A DNA stretch of 64,000 bases from Myxococcus eversor (GTDB lineage: Bacteria; Myxococcota; Myxococcia; Myxococcales; Myxococcaceae), in the NCBI RefSeq assembly GCF_010894455.1, contig NZ_JAAIXY010000017.1:1-64000 (forward strand). The letters run 5' to 3'. Positions 52,619-61,525 of the stretch are shown here, piece by piece; positions within the stretch are counted from its first letter, which is position 1, and the number at the start of each line of letters is the position of its first letter. Made by a program: the position numbers and the translations under genes. The notes beneath the pieces are model-generated. The model was not told the DNA's origin. It saw only the letters and a list, made by a program, of their open reading frames with translations, and ran no database searches.

Positions 52619-53404
52619 CTACTTCTTGATGTCGTAGGACGCGAGGTCCTCGGTGCGCTCACCCTCCTCGCGCACCTTGCCCACGCCGGGCACCAGCCAG
52701 TACGTGCGCTCCTTGCCTTCCTTCACCTCGCCCGCGTCATTGAGCTTCTCGCGGCGCACCTTGATGGCGTTGGTGAAGGTGCCGGCCCGCGTCTGCACCG
52801 TCACGCCCACTTCCTGCACGCGCCACGTATAGGTGGGGTCGCTGTCCTCCTTGCTGCCGTCACCCATCACCGTCAGCTCCTGCACGGCGCTGGTGAAGGA
52901 CCAGGGCAGGGCGGCCGGCGCGCGCGCCAGGGATTTCACCGTGGCGGGGGCCCAGGTGGTGGTGCGCACCTGGACGCCGTCCCGGTGGTCCTCCTCTCGA
53001 AGCCGCACCACCAGCCCGTTGCTCTGCTCGAGCTGCCAGGAATACTCCTCGTAGAGGATGCCGGTGGCGACGCGGTCCTGCCGGCTGTGCACCAGCACGC
53101 CCGTCGTCCCCGCCGGAGCCCCCGGCACCTCGCGCGGGCCCTGCACCGTCACGTGCTTCTGGAAGTTGCCATGCACCGGGTCCTGGATGTCGTAGACCCA
53201 CGTGGAGCCCGTCGTGAGCGGCCACAGCGTCTTGGACTCATCCGGGTTGTTGTCGTTCGGGTTCTTGCCTCCTTCACCTGGCAGTCCCACGTCTCCGCCC
53301 GGTCCGGTTGGACCAGGTCCATCTCCGCCCGGCAGGCTCCCTCCGCCACCACAACCCACGAGCAACCATCCGGCCGCGAGCGCGACCACCCATCTGCGTC
53401 TCAT
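52619..53404 (-). CDS. Hypothetical lipoprotein of the VTC/DUF4956 operon
   Basis: A 261-residue lipoprotein (MRRRWVVALAAGWLLVGC, lipobox LVGC) followed by a Gly/Pro/Asp-rich linker and a beta-rich domain (GSTWVYDIQDPVHGNFQKHV, GILYEEYSWQLEQSNGLVVRL, GVTVQTRAGTFTNAIKV, YWLVPGVGKVREEGE). This pattern is seen in many secreted bacterial proteins of unknown role. ATG 53404 overlaps the stop of the DUF4956 gene (ATGA), so it is translationally coupled to it. It is last in the operon. Its function is unknown; binding of substrate at the outer membrane is a guess. Confidence 0.75.
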   Translation of the reverse strand: MRRRWVVALAAGWLLVGCGGGGSLPGGDGPGPTGPGGDVGLPGEGGKNPNDNNPDESKTLWPLTTGSTWVYDIQDPVHGNFQKHVTVQGPREVPGAPAGTTGVLVHSRQDRVATGILYEEYSWQLEQSNGLVVRLREEDHRDGVQVRTTTWAPATVKSLARAPAALPWSFTSAVQELTVMGDGSKEDSDPTYTWRVQEVGVTVQTRAGTFTNAIKVRREKLNDAGEVKEGKERTYWLVPGVGKVREEGERTEDLASYDIKK

Positions 53405-54108
53405 GTCAGCTCCTCCCGTGTCCCCTTGGGGCCTACCGCCGTCCACCGCAGCCCCCGCAGGGGCGTGCCCTCCGTCCGTCCCAGCGCCGCCGTCAGCGAG
53501 CCGGGCACGGGCTCCTCCACTTCCAGCTCCAGCCGCCGCCCGTCGAAGTCGAGCGCGCAGCTCTTCACCAGCACGTTGCGCTCGCCCAGCGCGCTCCTCA
53601 GCGACGCCTCCGCGCCCACCAGGTCATCGGCCTGCGCGGACACCAGGAGCCGCTGCTTCGCTGGCGCCGCGGGCGCCTCCCGGTTGAACAAGTCGATGAC
53701 GAACAGCAGCGCCGCGACGAACAGGGTGCCCACGCCCGCGAGCCCCAGGCTGCCGTGGCCACAGGCCATGCCCAGGCCAATCATCAGGAAGAGGATGGCC
53801 GCGTCGCGCGGGTCCTTGAGACCGGAGCGGAAGCGCACGAAGCCGCCCAGCCCCACCAGCCCGAAGGCCTTGGCCACGCTGTCGCCGATGACGGCGGTGA
53901 TGACCGCCGCCGCCGCGCACAGCAGCACCTGCGCCTGAATCATGTCCGCCTTCGGCAGCGCCCGGCGCATGAGAAACCGCCAGGGCCGCAGCGACAGCAC
54001 CGTGCCGATGAACGCCGCCGCGAGCATCCGCGGCAGCATCACGGTGATGGACAACGCACTCATCTCCGCCTTGGCGCTCTCGAAGAGCGCCGGAATCGTG
54101 GCCTCCAT
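53401..54108 (-). CDS. DUF4956-type polytopic membrane protein
   Basis: A 235-residue protein. Its first 140 residues hold about four hydrophobic helices (MLPRMLAAAFIGTVLSLRPW, VLLCAAAAVITAVIGDSVA, AAILFLMIGLGMACGHGSLG, LAGVGTLFVAALLFVIDLF), with GLGGFVRFRSGLKDPRDAA between them, a signature of the DUF4956 family. The C-terminal 85 residues form a soluble alpha-beta domain. DUF4956 proteins often occur next to VTC-domain proteins, as here; a role as channel or membrane anchor for the VTC enzyme is inferred. Twelve bases separate it from the kinase fusion. Confidence 0.8.
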   Translation of the reverse strand: MEATIPALFESAKAEMSALSITVMLPRMLAAAFIGTVLSLRPWRFLMRRALPKADMIQAQVLLCAAAAVITAVIGDSVAKAFGLVGLGGFVRFRSGLKDPRDAAILFLMIGLGMACGHGSLGLAGVGTLFVAALLFVIDLFNREAPAAPAKQRLLVSAQADDLVGAEASLRSALGERNVLVKSCALDFDGRRLELEVEEPVPGSLTAALGRTEGTPLRGLRWTAVGPKGTREELT

Positions 54109-54120
54109 GTCGGGGCTCCT

Positions 54121-55836
54121 TTAGAGCTCGACCAGCTGTGTGGCCGCTTCCGCGACGACGCGGCTTGGGCGGACCGTGGTGCCCCGGGCGTCGAGCGTCG
54201 ACGCCGTGGCGATGACCGCATAAGCGTTGCGCAACACCGGCAGGCTCGTGGGACAGGCCTCCAATACCCGTGAGATGAGCGTGCGTGCCTCGGGCCCCAG
54301 CGGCAGCCCCTTGAGCGAGGACAGCACGGTGGCGGGCCAGCGCTTCGCATGTTCCACCCGCAGCTTCCACGCCCGCGGGTCGTTCATGCCATCCACCGAG
54401 TCCAGCGCCTCCTTCGTCTTCGGTGCCCCGCGCTCGCGCAGCGCCCAGGCCTCTTCCGAGTCGAGCCCCGTCAGTGAGCGCAGCACCAGCTTCAGCGCCT
54501 TGCCCGCCAGTGCGTCGCGCAGTCCGCGAGCCACGGGCGTGTCCAGCCCCTGGGTGCCGCGCAGCACCGCCAGCCGGTCATGGGGCAGGAGCACTTCTCT
54601 CAGCGCGTCCGCCCTCTCATCCGTCAGGCCTCCCAGGCTGCGCGCCACTTCCGTGTACAGCGAGCGCTGCACCCCGGCCTCGCGCACCACCCAGGACTCC
54701 TCGCCGTCGACGCCGGAGAGCCCCAGCAGCACGTCGCCCAGGCGTCCGTCCTTCATGCCGCGCTCGCGCAGCGCCCACGCCTGGGGCGAGGTGTCGCCCT
54801 TCAGGCCCTGGAGCACCTCCGACGGTGCCTGGGCATACAGCCGCTCGCGCATCATCGACGCTCGCGCGCCGGTGATTCCTCCCAGGCCGAGCGCCACCTG
54901 AGCGGGAGACAGCGGCGCCAGCACCTCGCGCAGTGTCCACGCCGCGTCATCGCCCAGGCCCTGGAGGCCCCGCGCGGTGAGGGAGGGGAAGCGCTCCACG
55001 AAGTCCAGTCGACGCTGATGCGCCAGGAGCCCGGGAAGGCCGCCCAGCATCCACACCGCGAGCGACGGCTCGCGCACCTCCACGGTGTCGAGGGCCTGGA
55101 AGAAGCGCGCCTCCACGTCCTCCACCGCGACGGGGCCCGAGTGCACGGGCGTCGTCGGCACGGGGACGATGCGCTGCACGGGCGTGTCACGCCCCTCCAG
55201 TCGCGCCACCACCGCGTCCACCAGTCGCTGCTCCAGCACGTGCAGCGGCGCGTCGTTGTTCTCCAGGATGAGCCAGCGCCGGGGGTCCTCCTTGGCCAGC
55301 GCCAGGAAGGACTCGCGCACGCGCACCGCCAGGCCCGCGCCCGCCAGCCCCTTGCGGCTGTCTCCGTCCGAGCTTCGCCCCGACTGGGCCTTGCCCAGCC
55401 GCTTGCGCCACCGCGCGAGGTCCGGATTCACGTCCACCAGGATGACCAGGTCCGGCCACAGCCCCTGCGAGGCCAGCTCGCACGCGGGCCGCAGCTCCGA
55501 CATGGGAAGTCCCCGGCCACCGCCGCTCAGCGCGAGCTGCGAGTACAGGTATCGGTCGGTGATGCAGACTTCGCCCCGCGAGAGCGCGGGCGCCACCACT
55601 TCCTCCAGTTGCTGCGCGTCGCGCGCCAGGTTGAGAAAGAACTCCGCGCGTGGCGACATCTCCAGCAGGCGCGCATCGCGCGTCAGCTCCCGTACGCGCC
55701 GGGCCGTGGACGAGCGCAGCTCGCCTCCTTCCCGTGCGTGCGCCACCCGGTAGCCGAGCTTCTTCAGCCTCCCGGCCAGCAGGTTGGAGAGCGTCGTCTT
55801 GCCGCTGCCGTCAATCCCCTCGAAGTCGATGAACAC
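54121..55836 (-). CDS. Thymidylate-kinase-like P-loop kinase fused to nine tandem repeats
   Basis: A 571-residue protein. Residues 1-215 are a P-loop kinase of the thymidylate-kinase type: FIDFEGIDGSGKTTLSNLL (Walker A), CITDRYLYSQLALSGGGRG (DR-Y motif), DLVILVDVNPDLARWRKRLG (lid). The usual REPGGT is REGGELR here, so substrate may differ from dTMP. After a linker, about residues 285-545 contain nine copies of a ~27-residue unit, roughly L-x-G-L-x4-A-W-x-L-R-E then a variable helix ending V-L-x-S, for example AWALRERG. I do not recognise this repeat. It lies six bases downstream of the VTC gene and twelve upstream of DUF4956. Confidence 0.85.
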   Translation of the reverse strand: MFIDFEGIDGSGKTTLSNLLAGRLKKLGYRVAHAREGGELRSSTARRVRELTRDARLLEMSPRAEFFLNLARDAQQLEEVVAPALSRGEVCITDRYLYSQLALSGGGRGLPMSELRPACELASQGLWPDLVILVDVNPDLARWRKRLGKAQSGRSSDGDSRKGLAGAGLAVRVRESFLALAKEDPRRWLILENNDAPLHVLEQRLVDAVVARLEGRDTPVQRIVPVPTTPVHSGPVAVEDVEARFFQALDTVEVREPSLAVWMLGGLPGLLAHQRRLDFVERFPSLTARGLQGLGDDAAWTLREVLAPLSPAQVALGLGGITGARASMMRERLYAQAPSEVLQGLKGDTSPQAWALRERGMKDGRLGDVLLGLSGVDGEESWVVREAGVQRSLYTEVARSLGGLTDERADALREVLLPHDRLAVLRGTQGLDTPVARGLRDALAGKALKLVLRSLTGLDSEEAWALRERGAPKTKEALDSVDGMNDPRAWKLRVEHAKRWPATVLSSLKGLPLGPEARTLISRVLEACPTSLPVLRNAYAVIATASTLDARGTTVRPSRVVAEAATQLVEL

Positions 55837-55842
55837 GGTGCC

Positions 55843-56556
55843 TTATCCCCTCGCGACCCCATCCACGGCGAAGGCGTGAACCTTCGCCATCCCCTCAGCG
55901 AACTTGCTGTACGTCGGCGCGCCGCCCGGATTGAGCGACGACAGCCAGTCGGGCAGCTCCTGCCCCAGGTGCTTCACCTCCACCACCACGCGCCCTTCGT
56001 TCCACAGCGGGGGTCCCAGCCGCTCCGCCGTCAGGGCAAGCTGGGACAGCGCCAGCTCCGGGGCAACGTGGTGGTAGCCGATGTCCCGGTCCACCGTCAC
56101 CCGCCACGCCTGCGACGCCTGATACACGTGCCGCTGGTACGTCACCGCCAGCACCGGCGACAGGCTTCCTCCGGTGATGAGCGGCAAGAGACGCGCGCCC
56201 CCTCGCAACACGCGCCCCAGGTCCGAACGCGGCACCCAGACCCGCCGCTTCTGCGTGAGGCCGTGACGCTCGCGCTTCACCTCCAGCACCACGCGCTCCA
56301 CGCCGCCAGCACCCACGTCCGGCGAGTACTCCTTCGTGCGGACCTTGAGGCAGTCCTCCGGCGTGCGCAGCGCGCGCGACGCCAACGGACAGCCCGGCCG
56401 GTCGAAATAGACGGATACGATTCGCGTGGGCCGCGGCGCCTGTCCGCCCAGCTCCATCGACAACCGCGCGCACAGCGCGAGCGCGGCCTGCTCCCCGAGC
56501 ACCAGCTTGAACTCACGCCGGAGTCGGGTCACTTCTCCCTCGGCGAACGAGAGCAT
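55843..56556 (-). CDS. VTC-domain (polyphosphate polymerase-like) protein
   Basis: A 237-residue protein with the tunnel-fold VTC domain of the yeast Vtc4 polyphosphate polymerase. Basic and acidic residues lining the tunnel are visible: RREFKLVLGE (strand 1), YFDRPGCPL, KVRTKEYS, VVLEVKRERHGLTQKRRVWV, TYQRHVYQ, RVTVDRDIGYHH and VVVEVKHLGQ. All the conserved Arg, Lys and Glu pattern is present, so it could make polyphosphate from ATP. It is cytoplasmic, without an SPX domain. It follows the porin-like gene by 15 bases and precedes the kinase fusion by 6. Confidence 0.85.
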   Translation of the reverse strand: MLSFAEGEVTRLRREFKLVLGEQAALALCARLSMELGGQAPRPTRIVSVYFDRPGCPLASRALRTPEDCLKVRTKEYSPDVGAGGVERVVLEVKRERHGLTQKRRVWVPRSDLGRVLRGGARLLPLITGGSLSPVLAVTYQRHVYQASQAWRVTVDRDIGYHHVAPELALSQLALTAERLGPPLWNEGRVVVEVKHLGQELPDWLSSLNPGGAPTYSKFAEGMAKVHAFAVDGVARG

Positions 56557-56571
56557 GACGTGTCTCCGTGA

Positions 56572-57885
56572 CTAGAAGCGGGTGGCGAGCTGCAGCGAGT
56601 ACTCGAGGCCCGGCGCCTCGTCTCCTGGCCGCAACGCGCGCTCCACCTGGAACTGCCCCCGAAAACGACTCCCCAAGAGAAGGTTGAGACCCCCGAGCAG
56701 CGAGTGGCCCCGACCTTCCACATCCCCTCTCAACTGCAACCCCTCCGCTCCCACCACCGGCTGGAGCGCCCACTCCGTCGTCACGGGCACGGTCCAACTC
56801 GCCAGCAGCAACTGCGCGGTGAATGGACCCACGGGCAGCCGTCCCGTCACGACTTCACCCGTCACGTTCAGCCCACCGAACTTGAGCTCCGCGTCCGCGG
56901 CCACCGCGTGCCGCCGCGCCCTGTCCAGGGCCTCCGCCACGTACGTGCTGACGCCCAGGGTGAGCATCTTCTTGAGCGGACGCACGCTCACCCGCCCGGC
57001 CATGTCCTCCTTGGTGCGCACGCCGAGCTCGTCCTTGGAGCCCTGGAAGACGCCCGCGGACACGCGGACATCCCAGAGGCTCTTGAGCCGCACCTCGCCC
57101 ATCAGTCCCATCCGACGGCCACCCAGCTCGTGCGTGCCGCCCAGGTAGTCCTCCACCAGGCCGCGTCCCTGGATGGGAAGGCTCCACGAGCCCTCCAACC
57201 GGCGCTGGAGGAAGGGGGCCTTGAACTGGCCGCCATAGAGGCGGAAGCGCTTGTCGTCATCCGCGAGGCGAACGAAGGCGTCCTTGAGGATGTTGGAGTC
57301 CGCGAGGTCCGCGCTCACCTCGGCCTCCAGGTTGGGCAGCGACGTGCCCACGCCCACGCGCGCGGAGGGGATGCTCAGCGTGCGCTGGTACTTCGAGCGC
57401 TCGTCCGCGTTGGCGCGCGCATAGACGCGGCCGAAGACGCGCACCGTCTGCACCTCGTCCTCGGGCGTGTCGTCGAGCGCGGTGGCGTCCTCGCCCAGCG
57501 AGTCCTCCTGCTGCGCGCCGGGCTTCGACTTCTTCTTCTTCTTTTCCTCCGGCGAGGGCTGCGCGCCCGTCGGCGGCACCGGGCTCACCGCGCCGCTGGA
57601 GTCTCCCGGCTGGATTCGCGGCGGCAGGGCCTGCGCCAGCGCTCCTTCCGGCAGTTTGTCCTGGGAGGGCTCCAGGGGCTCGGAGCCCTCCGGTGGTCCG
57701 CTCTCGGGCGCTTCCACTCCATCCACCACGCCGCCCGAGAGCGGATCCTCCACGGCCACCGCACCAGAGGTGTCCAGCCCCGCGTCGCTTCCGGAGGCCT
57801 GGGCCTCCGCGAACGCCGGTCCACTCAGGAGGACCGCGATGAGGAGGCCCCGCCTCCCTAGAACATCCACCCGCCACCCGCCCAT
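56572..57885 (-). CDS. Porin-like outer-membrane barrel protein
   Basis: A 437-residue exported protein. Signal: VDVLGRRGLLIAVLLSGPAF. Residues about 25-150 are acidic and Pro/Gly-rich, with a short Lys block (EKKKKKSKPG), then a barrel: alternating strands such as VRVFGRVYARANADE, RFRLYGGQFKAPFLQRRLEG, GLMGEVRLKSLWDVRVSAGV and GLEYSLQLATRF ending in Phe. The YGGQFKAPF element recalls phosphate-selective (OprO/OprP-like) porins. This is first in the operon with the VTC gene, so phosphate or polyphosphate uptake is suggested by both sequence and context but unproven. Confidence 0.75.
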   Translation of the reverse strand: MGGWRVDVLGRRGLLIAVLLSGPAFAEAQASGSDAGLDTSGAVAVEDPLSGGVVDGVEAPESGPPEGSEPLEPSQDKLPEGALAQALPPRIQPGDSSGAVSPVPPTGAQPSPEEKKKKKSKPGAQQEDSLGEDATALDDTPEDEVQTVRVFGRVYARANADERSKYQRTLSIPSARVGVGTSLPNLEAEVSADLADSNILKDAFVRLADDDKRFRLYGGQFKAPFLQRRLEGSWSLPIQGRGLVEDYLGGTHELGGRRMGLMGEVRLKSLWDVRVSAGVFQGSKDELGVRTKEDMAGRVSVRPLKKMLTLGVSTYVAEALDRARRHAVAADAELKFGGLNVTGEVVTGRLPVGPFTAQLLLASWTVPVTTEWALQPVVGAEGLQLRGDVEGRGHSLLGGLNLLLGSRFRGQFQVERALRPGDEAPGLEYSLQLATRF

Positions 57886-58098
57886 GTCCCCGCCTCCCCA
57901 TCGCAGCCGGGAGAGCTCTTGTGCAACTGCGATGCCCGAATCGACAACGTCGGGTGCAGGACGGCGGTGGACGGCGAGCGCCCGGACCAGGGCGGGAAAA
58001 CGTCGTGACGAGGGCGTTACATGCCCACGGGTGGGAACGAAAGTTCCACCGCGCGGGCAGCCAGCCCTGTACGAATGTCGATCAGCCGGTGGAAGGAG

Positions 58099-58809
58099 TT
58101 ACCGGTCGGACGCCGCATCCGTCGGCGGGACGGTGGAGCCGCTCACCTCGGAGGGCGCGGCAGGCGCGGTGGGCTCCGCCGGGCCCGCCGAAGCAGGCAC
58201 CTCGGCGCTGTCGGACGTGCCCGCGGGCGAGGTCGGGGCCTTCAGCCGCCGTATCGCGCCCCGCACACCCCACACGAGCGCCGTGCCAGAGGCCAGGATG
58301 AGCAGGCCCCAGCTCAACCCCTGAGGCAACGGCCGCGAGGCCACCGTGACGTAGCCCGTCAGCACCTTGAGGTGCAGGTTCTGGTAGCGGACCTCCAGCT
58401 CATAGAGGCCGGGCTCGTCGAAGGTCAGCTCCGTGTGCCAGTTGACGCCATCGCGCGTCAGCGTCTTCGTCACCTGGGCGGGCGAGTCCTTCAGGTGCAC
58501 CGTCACCGTCAGCGGGCCGGTGAACTCGGCGCCCTGGAACGCGCCCACGTGGAGCGACAGCAGCGCGGGCTCTCCCTCGCGGGGGAGGGCGGGGTGAAGC
58601 GTACCCTGCAGGCGCTCCTCGGCATCCGCCCAGCGCAGCTCCATGACGTCGCCACGCCTCTCCAGTCGGAGCTGATCCGCACCCGGAGTGACGGCGAGCG
58701 CACCCGTCGCCAGCAGGCAGGCAATCAGCGCGCCGGCCGAATTCCGTGCGAGCCACCTTTGCCTCGGCGGCCGGTGTCCTCTAAGATGGCGACCCCTATC
58801 GCATTCCAT
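58099..58809 (-). CDS. Membrane protein of unknown function
   Basis: A 236-residue protein. ATG 58809 has GGGGGAG nine bases upstream; a TTG at 58818 is an alternative. A hydrophobic segment at about residues 23-43 looks like a signal anchor or signal peptide. The next part is beta-rich (GEPALLSLHVGAFQGAEF, LYELEVRYQNLHLKVLTGYV), followed by a transmembrane segment (GLSWGLLILASGTALVWGV) and a Pro/Ala/Thr tail. No enzyme motif is seen. It is divergent from a kinase gene only 31 bases away; they may share a control region. Confidence 0.65.
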   Translation of the reverse strand: MECDRGRHLRGHRPPRQRWLARNSAGALIACLLATGALAVTPGADQLRLERRGDVMELRWADAEERLQGTLHPALPREGEPALLSLHVGAFQGAEFTGPLTVTVHLKDSPAQVTKTLTRDGVNWHTELTFDEPGLYELEVRYQNLHLKVLTGYVTVASRPLPQGLSWGLLILASGTALVWGVRGAIRRLKAPTSPAGTSDSAEVPASAGPAEPTAPAAPSEVSGSTVPPTDAASDR

Positions 58810-58840
58810 CTGAGCCAACTCCCCCGGCCAGAGTACCGGG

Positions 58841-61162
58841 ATGAACCCTCAATCATTCGGGAAATATCAGCTCCTGAAGAAGCTCGCCACCGGCGGCATG
58901 GCCGAGGTGTGGCTGGCGCGTCAGTCGGGCATCGAGGGGTTCCACAAGAACCTCGTCGTCAAGCGCATCCTTCCGCATCTGGCGGAGGACCGTGAATTCG
59001 TCGAGATGTTCCGGAACGAGGCGCTCATCGCGGCGCGCTTCAACCATCCGAACATCGCGCAGGTCTACGAGTTCGGCGAGGCGAACGGCACCTACTACAT
59101 CGCCATGGAGTTCATCCACGGCGAGGACCTGGGCCGGGTCATGCGCAAGGCGGCCAGCGCGGGCCAGTGGATAGCGCGTCCCCTGGCCATCCGCATCGTC
59201 GCGGCGGCGTGCGAGGGCCTGTACTACGCCCACAACCGCACGGACGACGCGGGCCGGCCGCTGCGCGTGGTGCACCGCGATATCTCGCCGCAGAACATCC
59301 TCATCAGCTTCGACGGCTCGGTGAAGCTGGTGGACTTCGGCATCGCCAAGGCCGCGGACCAGGCGTCGCTGACCAAGTCGGGCGCCATCAAGGGCAAGTT
59401 CGCGTACATGGCGCCGGAGCAGGCCGCCGGCAAGCCGCTGGACGGGCGCGCGGACATCTTCGCCATCGGCCTGGTGCTCTACGAGCTGCTCACGGGCGTG
59501 CGCCCGCTGAAGCGGGACTCGGAGCTGGCCACGCTCCAGGCCGCCATGGAGTGCGCCATCCAGCCGCCGTCTCAGGTGGCGGACGTGCCGGAGGAGATGG
59601 ACCCGGTGGTGATGCGGGCCGTCACCAAGAACGCGGATGACCGCTACCGGGACGCGCGGACGTTCCAGACGGCGCTGGAGGAGATTCTCGTCGGCCAGCG
59701 CTGGGTGGCGGGCTCGGTGCAGATCTCCGAGCTGATGGAGACGCTGTTCGCGGACCGGCTCGCGGATGAGAAGGCCCAGGGCCAGGTCGTCCCGGTGGAC
59801 GACGATGCCTCGGGCAGCTCGGGCTCGCCGGTGCCTCCCCCGCCTCCTCCTCAGGAGCGGGGCCGGGGCCGTCCGTCTTCCGCGGACATGAGCTGGGACG
59901 CGCCTCCGGGTGAGGCGTCCGCGCCTCGTGAGCGAGGAGGCCGTGCCCCGCCCTCGCGCTCCGCTCCGCCCCCGCCGCCTCCTCGCCGCACGGGTGCGTC
60001 CGCGCAGCCCGTCATCGAAGAGGACCCGGGCGAGTGGGACGCTCCCTCGGGCGACGTCGAGGTTCCTCCGCGCCGCCGGCCCGCGACGTCCGACTCGATG
60101 CGCCGGCCCAGCAGCGCGAACGCCACCCAGGTGGCGCGCACCAGCTCCCGCTCGGACCTGCGCAGCGCCGTCACCAACCCTGGAGAGCCGGCGCCGGCGC
60201 CGCGCCGCTCCATGACGCGGGCCGCGCCGGTGGTGGACGTGGATCCTCCCCCGCCGCCACGCTCGCGCTCGTCCGCGTCCATGGATCTGGACGAGCGCAC
60301 GCGCATGGAGGACGACGAGGACGACGAGCGGACCATGCTTCCGCCGCCGGAGCCCTCGCCGCCGCCGCGCCGTCGCACGGGGATGCAGTCGCAGGTGTCC
60401 GCGCCGGAGCCGCCGCAGCGCCGTCGCACCTCCAGTCGCGCGGAGATGCCCGCGCCGCCGCCGTCGCGCTCGCGCGCCTCGCTCTCCGCGGCGCCCGCGG
60501 TGCGGGTGCATGACGAGGTCGACCGGGCGATATCGGAAGACTCCCGCCGCAAGCTTCGTACAAACGCGACGCGCAACGTGGCCACGCTGGGCTTCATCGT
60601 GGGGTTGCTGGCGGTGGTGGCCATCTTCCACAAGCCCATCCTCGCGGTGCTCAACTCCACCGCGTCGGACGGGCAGGGTGTGCTTCTCACCATCAACGCC
60701 AACGAGCGGGTGAAGGTCTCCGTGCGCCACGCGAATGGCTGTGGCGGCTCGCAGCCCGTCACCGAGCTGGGCATGACGCCGCTGACGCTGGTGTCGGGCG
60801 CGCACCTGCAGGACACGCTCATCCTGGAGAACGAGCAGCAGGGCATCTACAAGGAGGACACGGACACGCTGGCCTTCGGCGAGCCGGGTCAGGCCAAGGT
60901 GCTCACCCAGGAGTTCCGCCGAGGGAGTCTGCTGCTGCTGCTCAAGCCGGACAGCGTGCGCGGCATCACCGTGCGCCGCAGGGGCCAGGACGTCGGCATC
61001 TACCAGGGTGGCAACAACAAGGGCCTCAAGATCGAGTTGATGGAGGGCAAGAACAAGCTCGAACTGGACGGTGGCCCGCTGAAGGAGCCGTTCCACTTCG
61101 AGGTCGACATCAAGCCCAACAGCATCAACCGGGAGACGCAGGACCTGTCCGCGTTCCTCTGA
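58841..61162 (+). CDS. Ser/Thr protein kinase with long disordered linker and TM segment
   Basis: A 773-residue kinase. Kinase domain about 7-275: KLATGGMAEVWLARQ, LVVKRILP, HRDISPQNILI, DFGIAKAADQ and MAPEQAAG, all catalytic groups intact. A linker of about 300 residues rich in Pro, Arg, Ser and Asp follows, then one hydrophobic segment near 580-605 (TLGFIVGLLAVVAIF) and about 165 C-terminal residues probably outside the cytoplasm (LLTINANERVKVSVRHANGC; GNNKGLKIELMEGKNKLELD). It most resembles the PEGA kinase at 20295-22325, but the C-terminal domain differs. Signal and targets unknown. Confidence 0.9.
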   Translation: MNPQSFGKYQLLKKLATGGMAEVWLARQSGIEGFHKNLVVKRILPHLAEDREFVEMFRNEALIAARFNHPNIAQVYEFGEANGTYYIAMEFIHGEDLGRVMRKAASAGQWIARPLAIRIVAAACEGLYYAHNRTDDAGRPLRVVHRDISPQNILISFDGSVKLVDFGIAKAADQASLTKSGAIKGKFAYMAPEQAAGKPLDGRADIFAIGLVLYELLTGVRPLKRDSELATLQAAMECAIQPPSQVADVPEEMDPVVMRAVTKNADDRYRDARTFQTALEEILVGQRWVAGSVQISELMETLFADRLADEKAQGQVVPVDDDASGSSGSPVPPPPPPQERGRGRPSSADMSWDAPPGEASAPRERGGRAPPSRSAPPPPPPRRTGASAQPVIEEDPGEWDAPSGDVEVPPRRRPATSDSMRRPSSANATQVARTSSRSDLRSAVTNPGEPAPAPRRSMTRAAPVVDVDPPPPPRSRSSASMDLDERTRMEDDEDDERTMLPPPEPSPPPRRRTGMQSQVSAPEPPQRRRTSSRAEMPAPPPSRSRASLSAAPAVRVHDEVDRAISEDSRRKLRTNATRNVATLGFIVGLLAVVAIFHKPILAVLNSTASDGQGVLLTINANERVKVSVRHANGCGGSQPVTELGMTPLTLVSGAHLQDTLILENEQQGIYKEDTDTLAFGEPGQAKVLTQEFRRGSLLLLLKPDSVRGITVRRRGQDVGIYQGGNNKGLKIELMEGKNKLELDGGPLKEPFHFEVDIKPNSINRETQDLSAFL

Positions 61163-61170
61163 GCTGGCCC

Positions 61171-61191
61171 GCCCCGCCTCAGTAGCGGGGC
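61171..61191. terminator. Hairpin spanning the convergent kinase/rhodanese ends
   Basis: GCCCCGC-(7)-GCGGGGC is a perfect 7-bp stem between the kinase stop (61162) and the rhodanese stop, which it overlaps. It could stop both transcripts. Confidence 0.45.
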
Positions 61192-61511
61192 AGGCTCGGG
61201 TCCACCTGAAGCGAGTACAGGTCGATGCCGCCTCGCAGCGACACGGCCTGGAGCCCCCTCGACAGCAGATAGGCCGTGCCGTCCAGGCTGCGCACGCCGT
61301 GGTGGCAGTAGACGACGACGGGCTTGCCCCGCAGGGCCTCCAACTCGTCGGCGCGCTCGTCCAGCTCCGGCAGCGGGATGAGCACCGACTCCGGCAGCGC
61401 GACGTACTCGTTCTCGTGCGGGAAGCGCACGTCCAGCAGGAGGGGGCGGGACTCGGCGGGACCCGCGAGCAGCTCGGCGAGGCGGGCGGGCGTGATTTCG
61501 GGGATGGGCAT
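61179..61511 (-). CDS. Single-domain rhodanese-like protein
   Basis: A 110-residue rhodanese. The active-site loop VVYCHHGVRS contains the Cys that carries sulfane sulfur and the Arg after it; LLLDVRFPHENEY is the other family signature. It lies 15 bases after the ThiF/MoeB-rhodanese gene on the same strand and is probably in one transcript with it, suggesting a role in passing sulfur for molybdopterin or thiamine biosynthesis. The start is ATG 61511. Confidence 0.88.
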   Translation of the reverse strand: MPIPEITPARLAELLAGPAESRPLLLDVRFPHENEYVALPESVLIPLPELDERADELEALRGKPVVVYCHHGVRSLDGTAYLLSRGLQAVSLRGGIDLYSLQVDPSLPRY

Positions 61512-61525
61512 GGGGCTTTTTTCCG

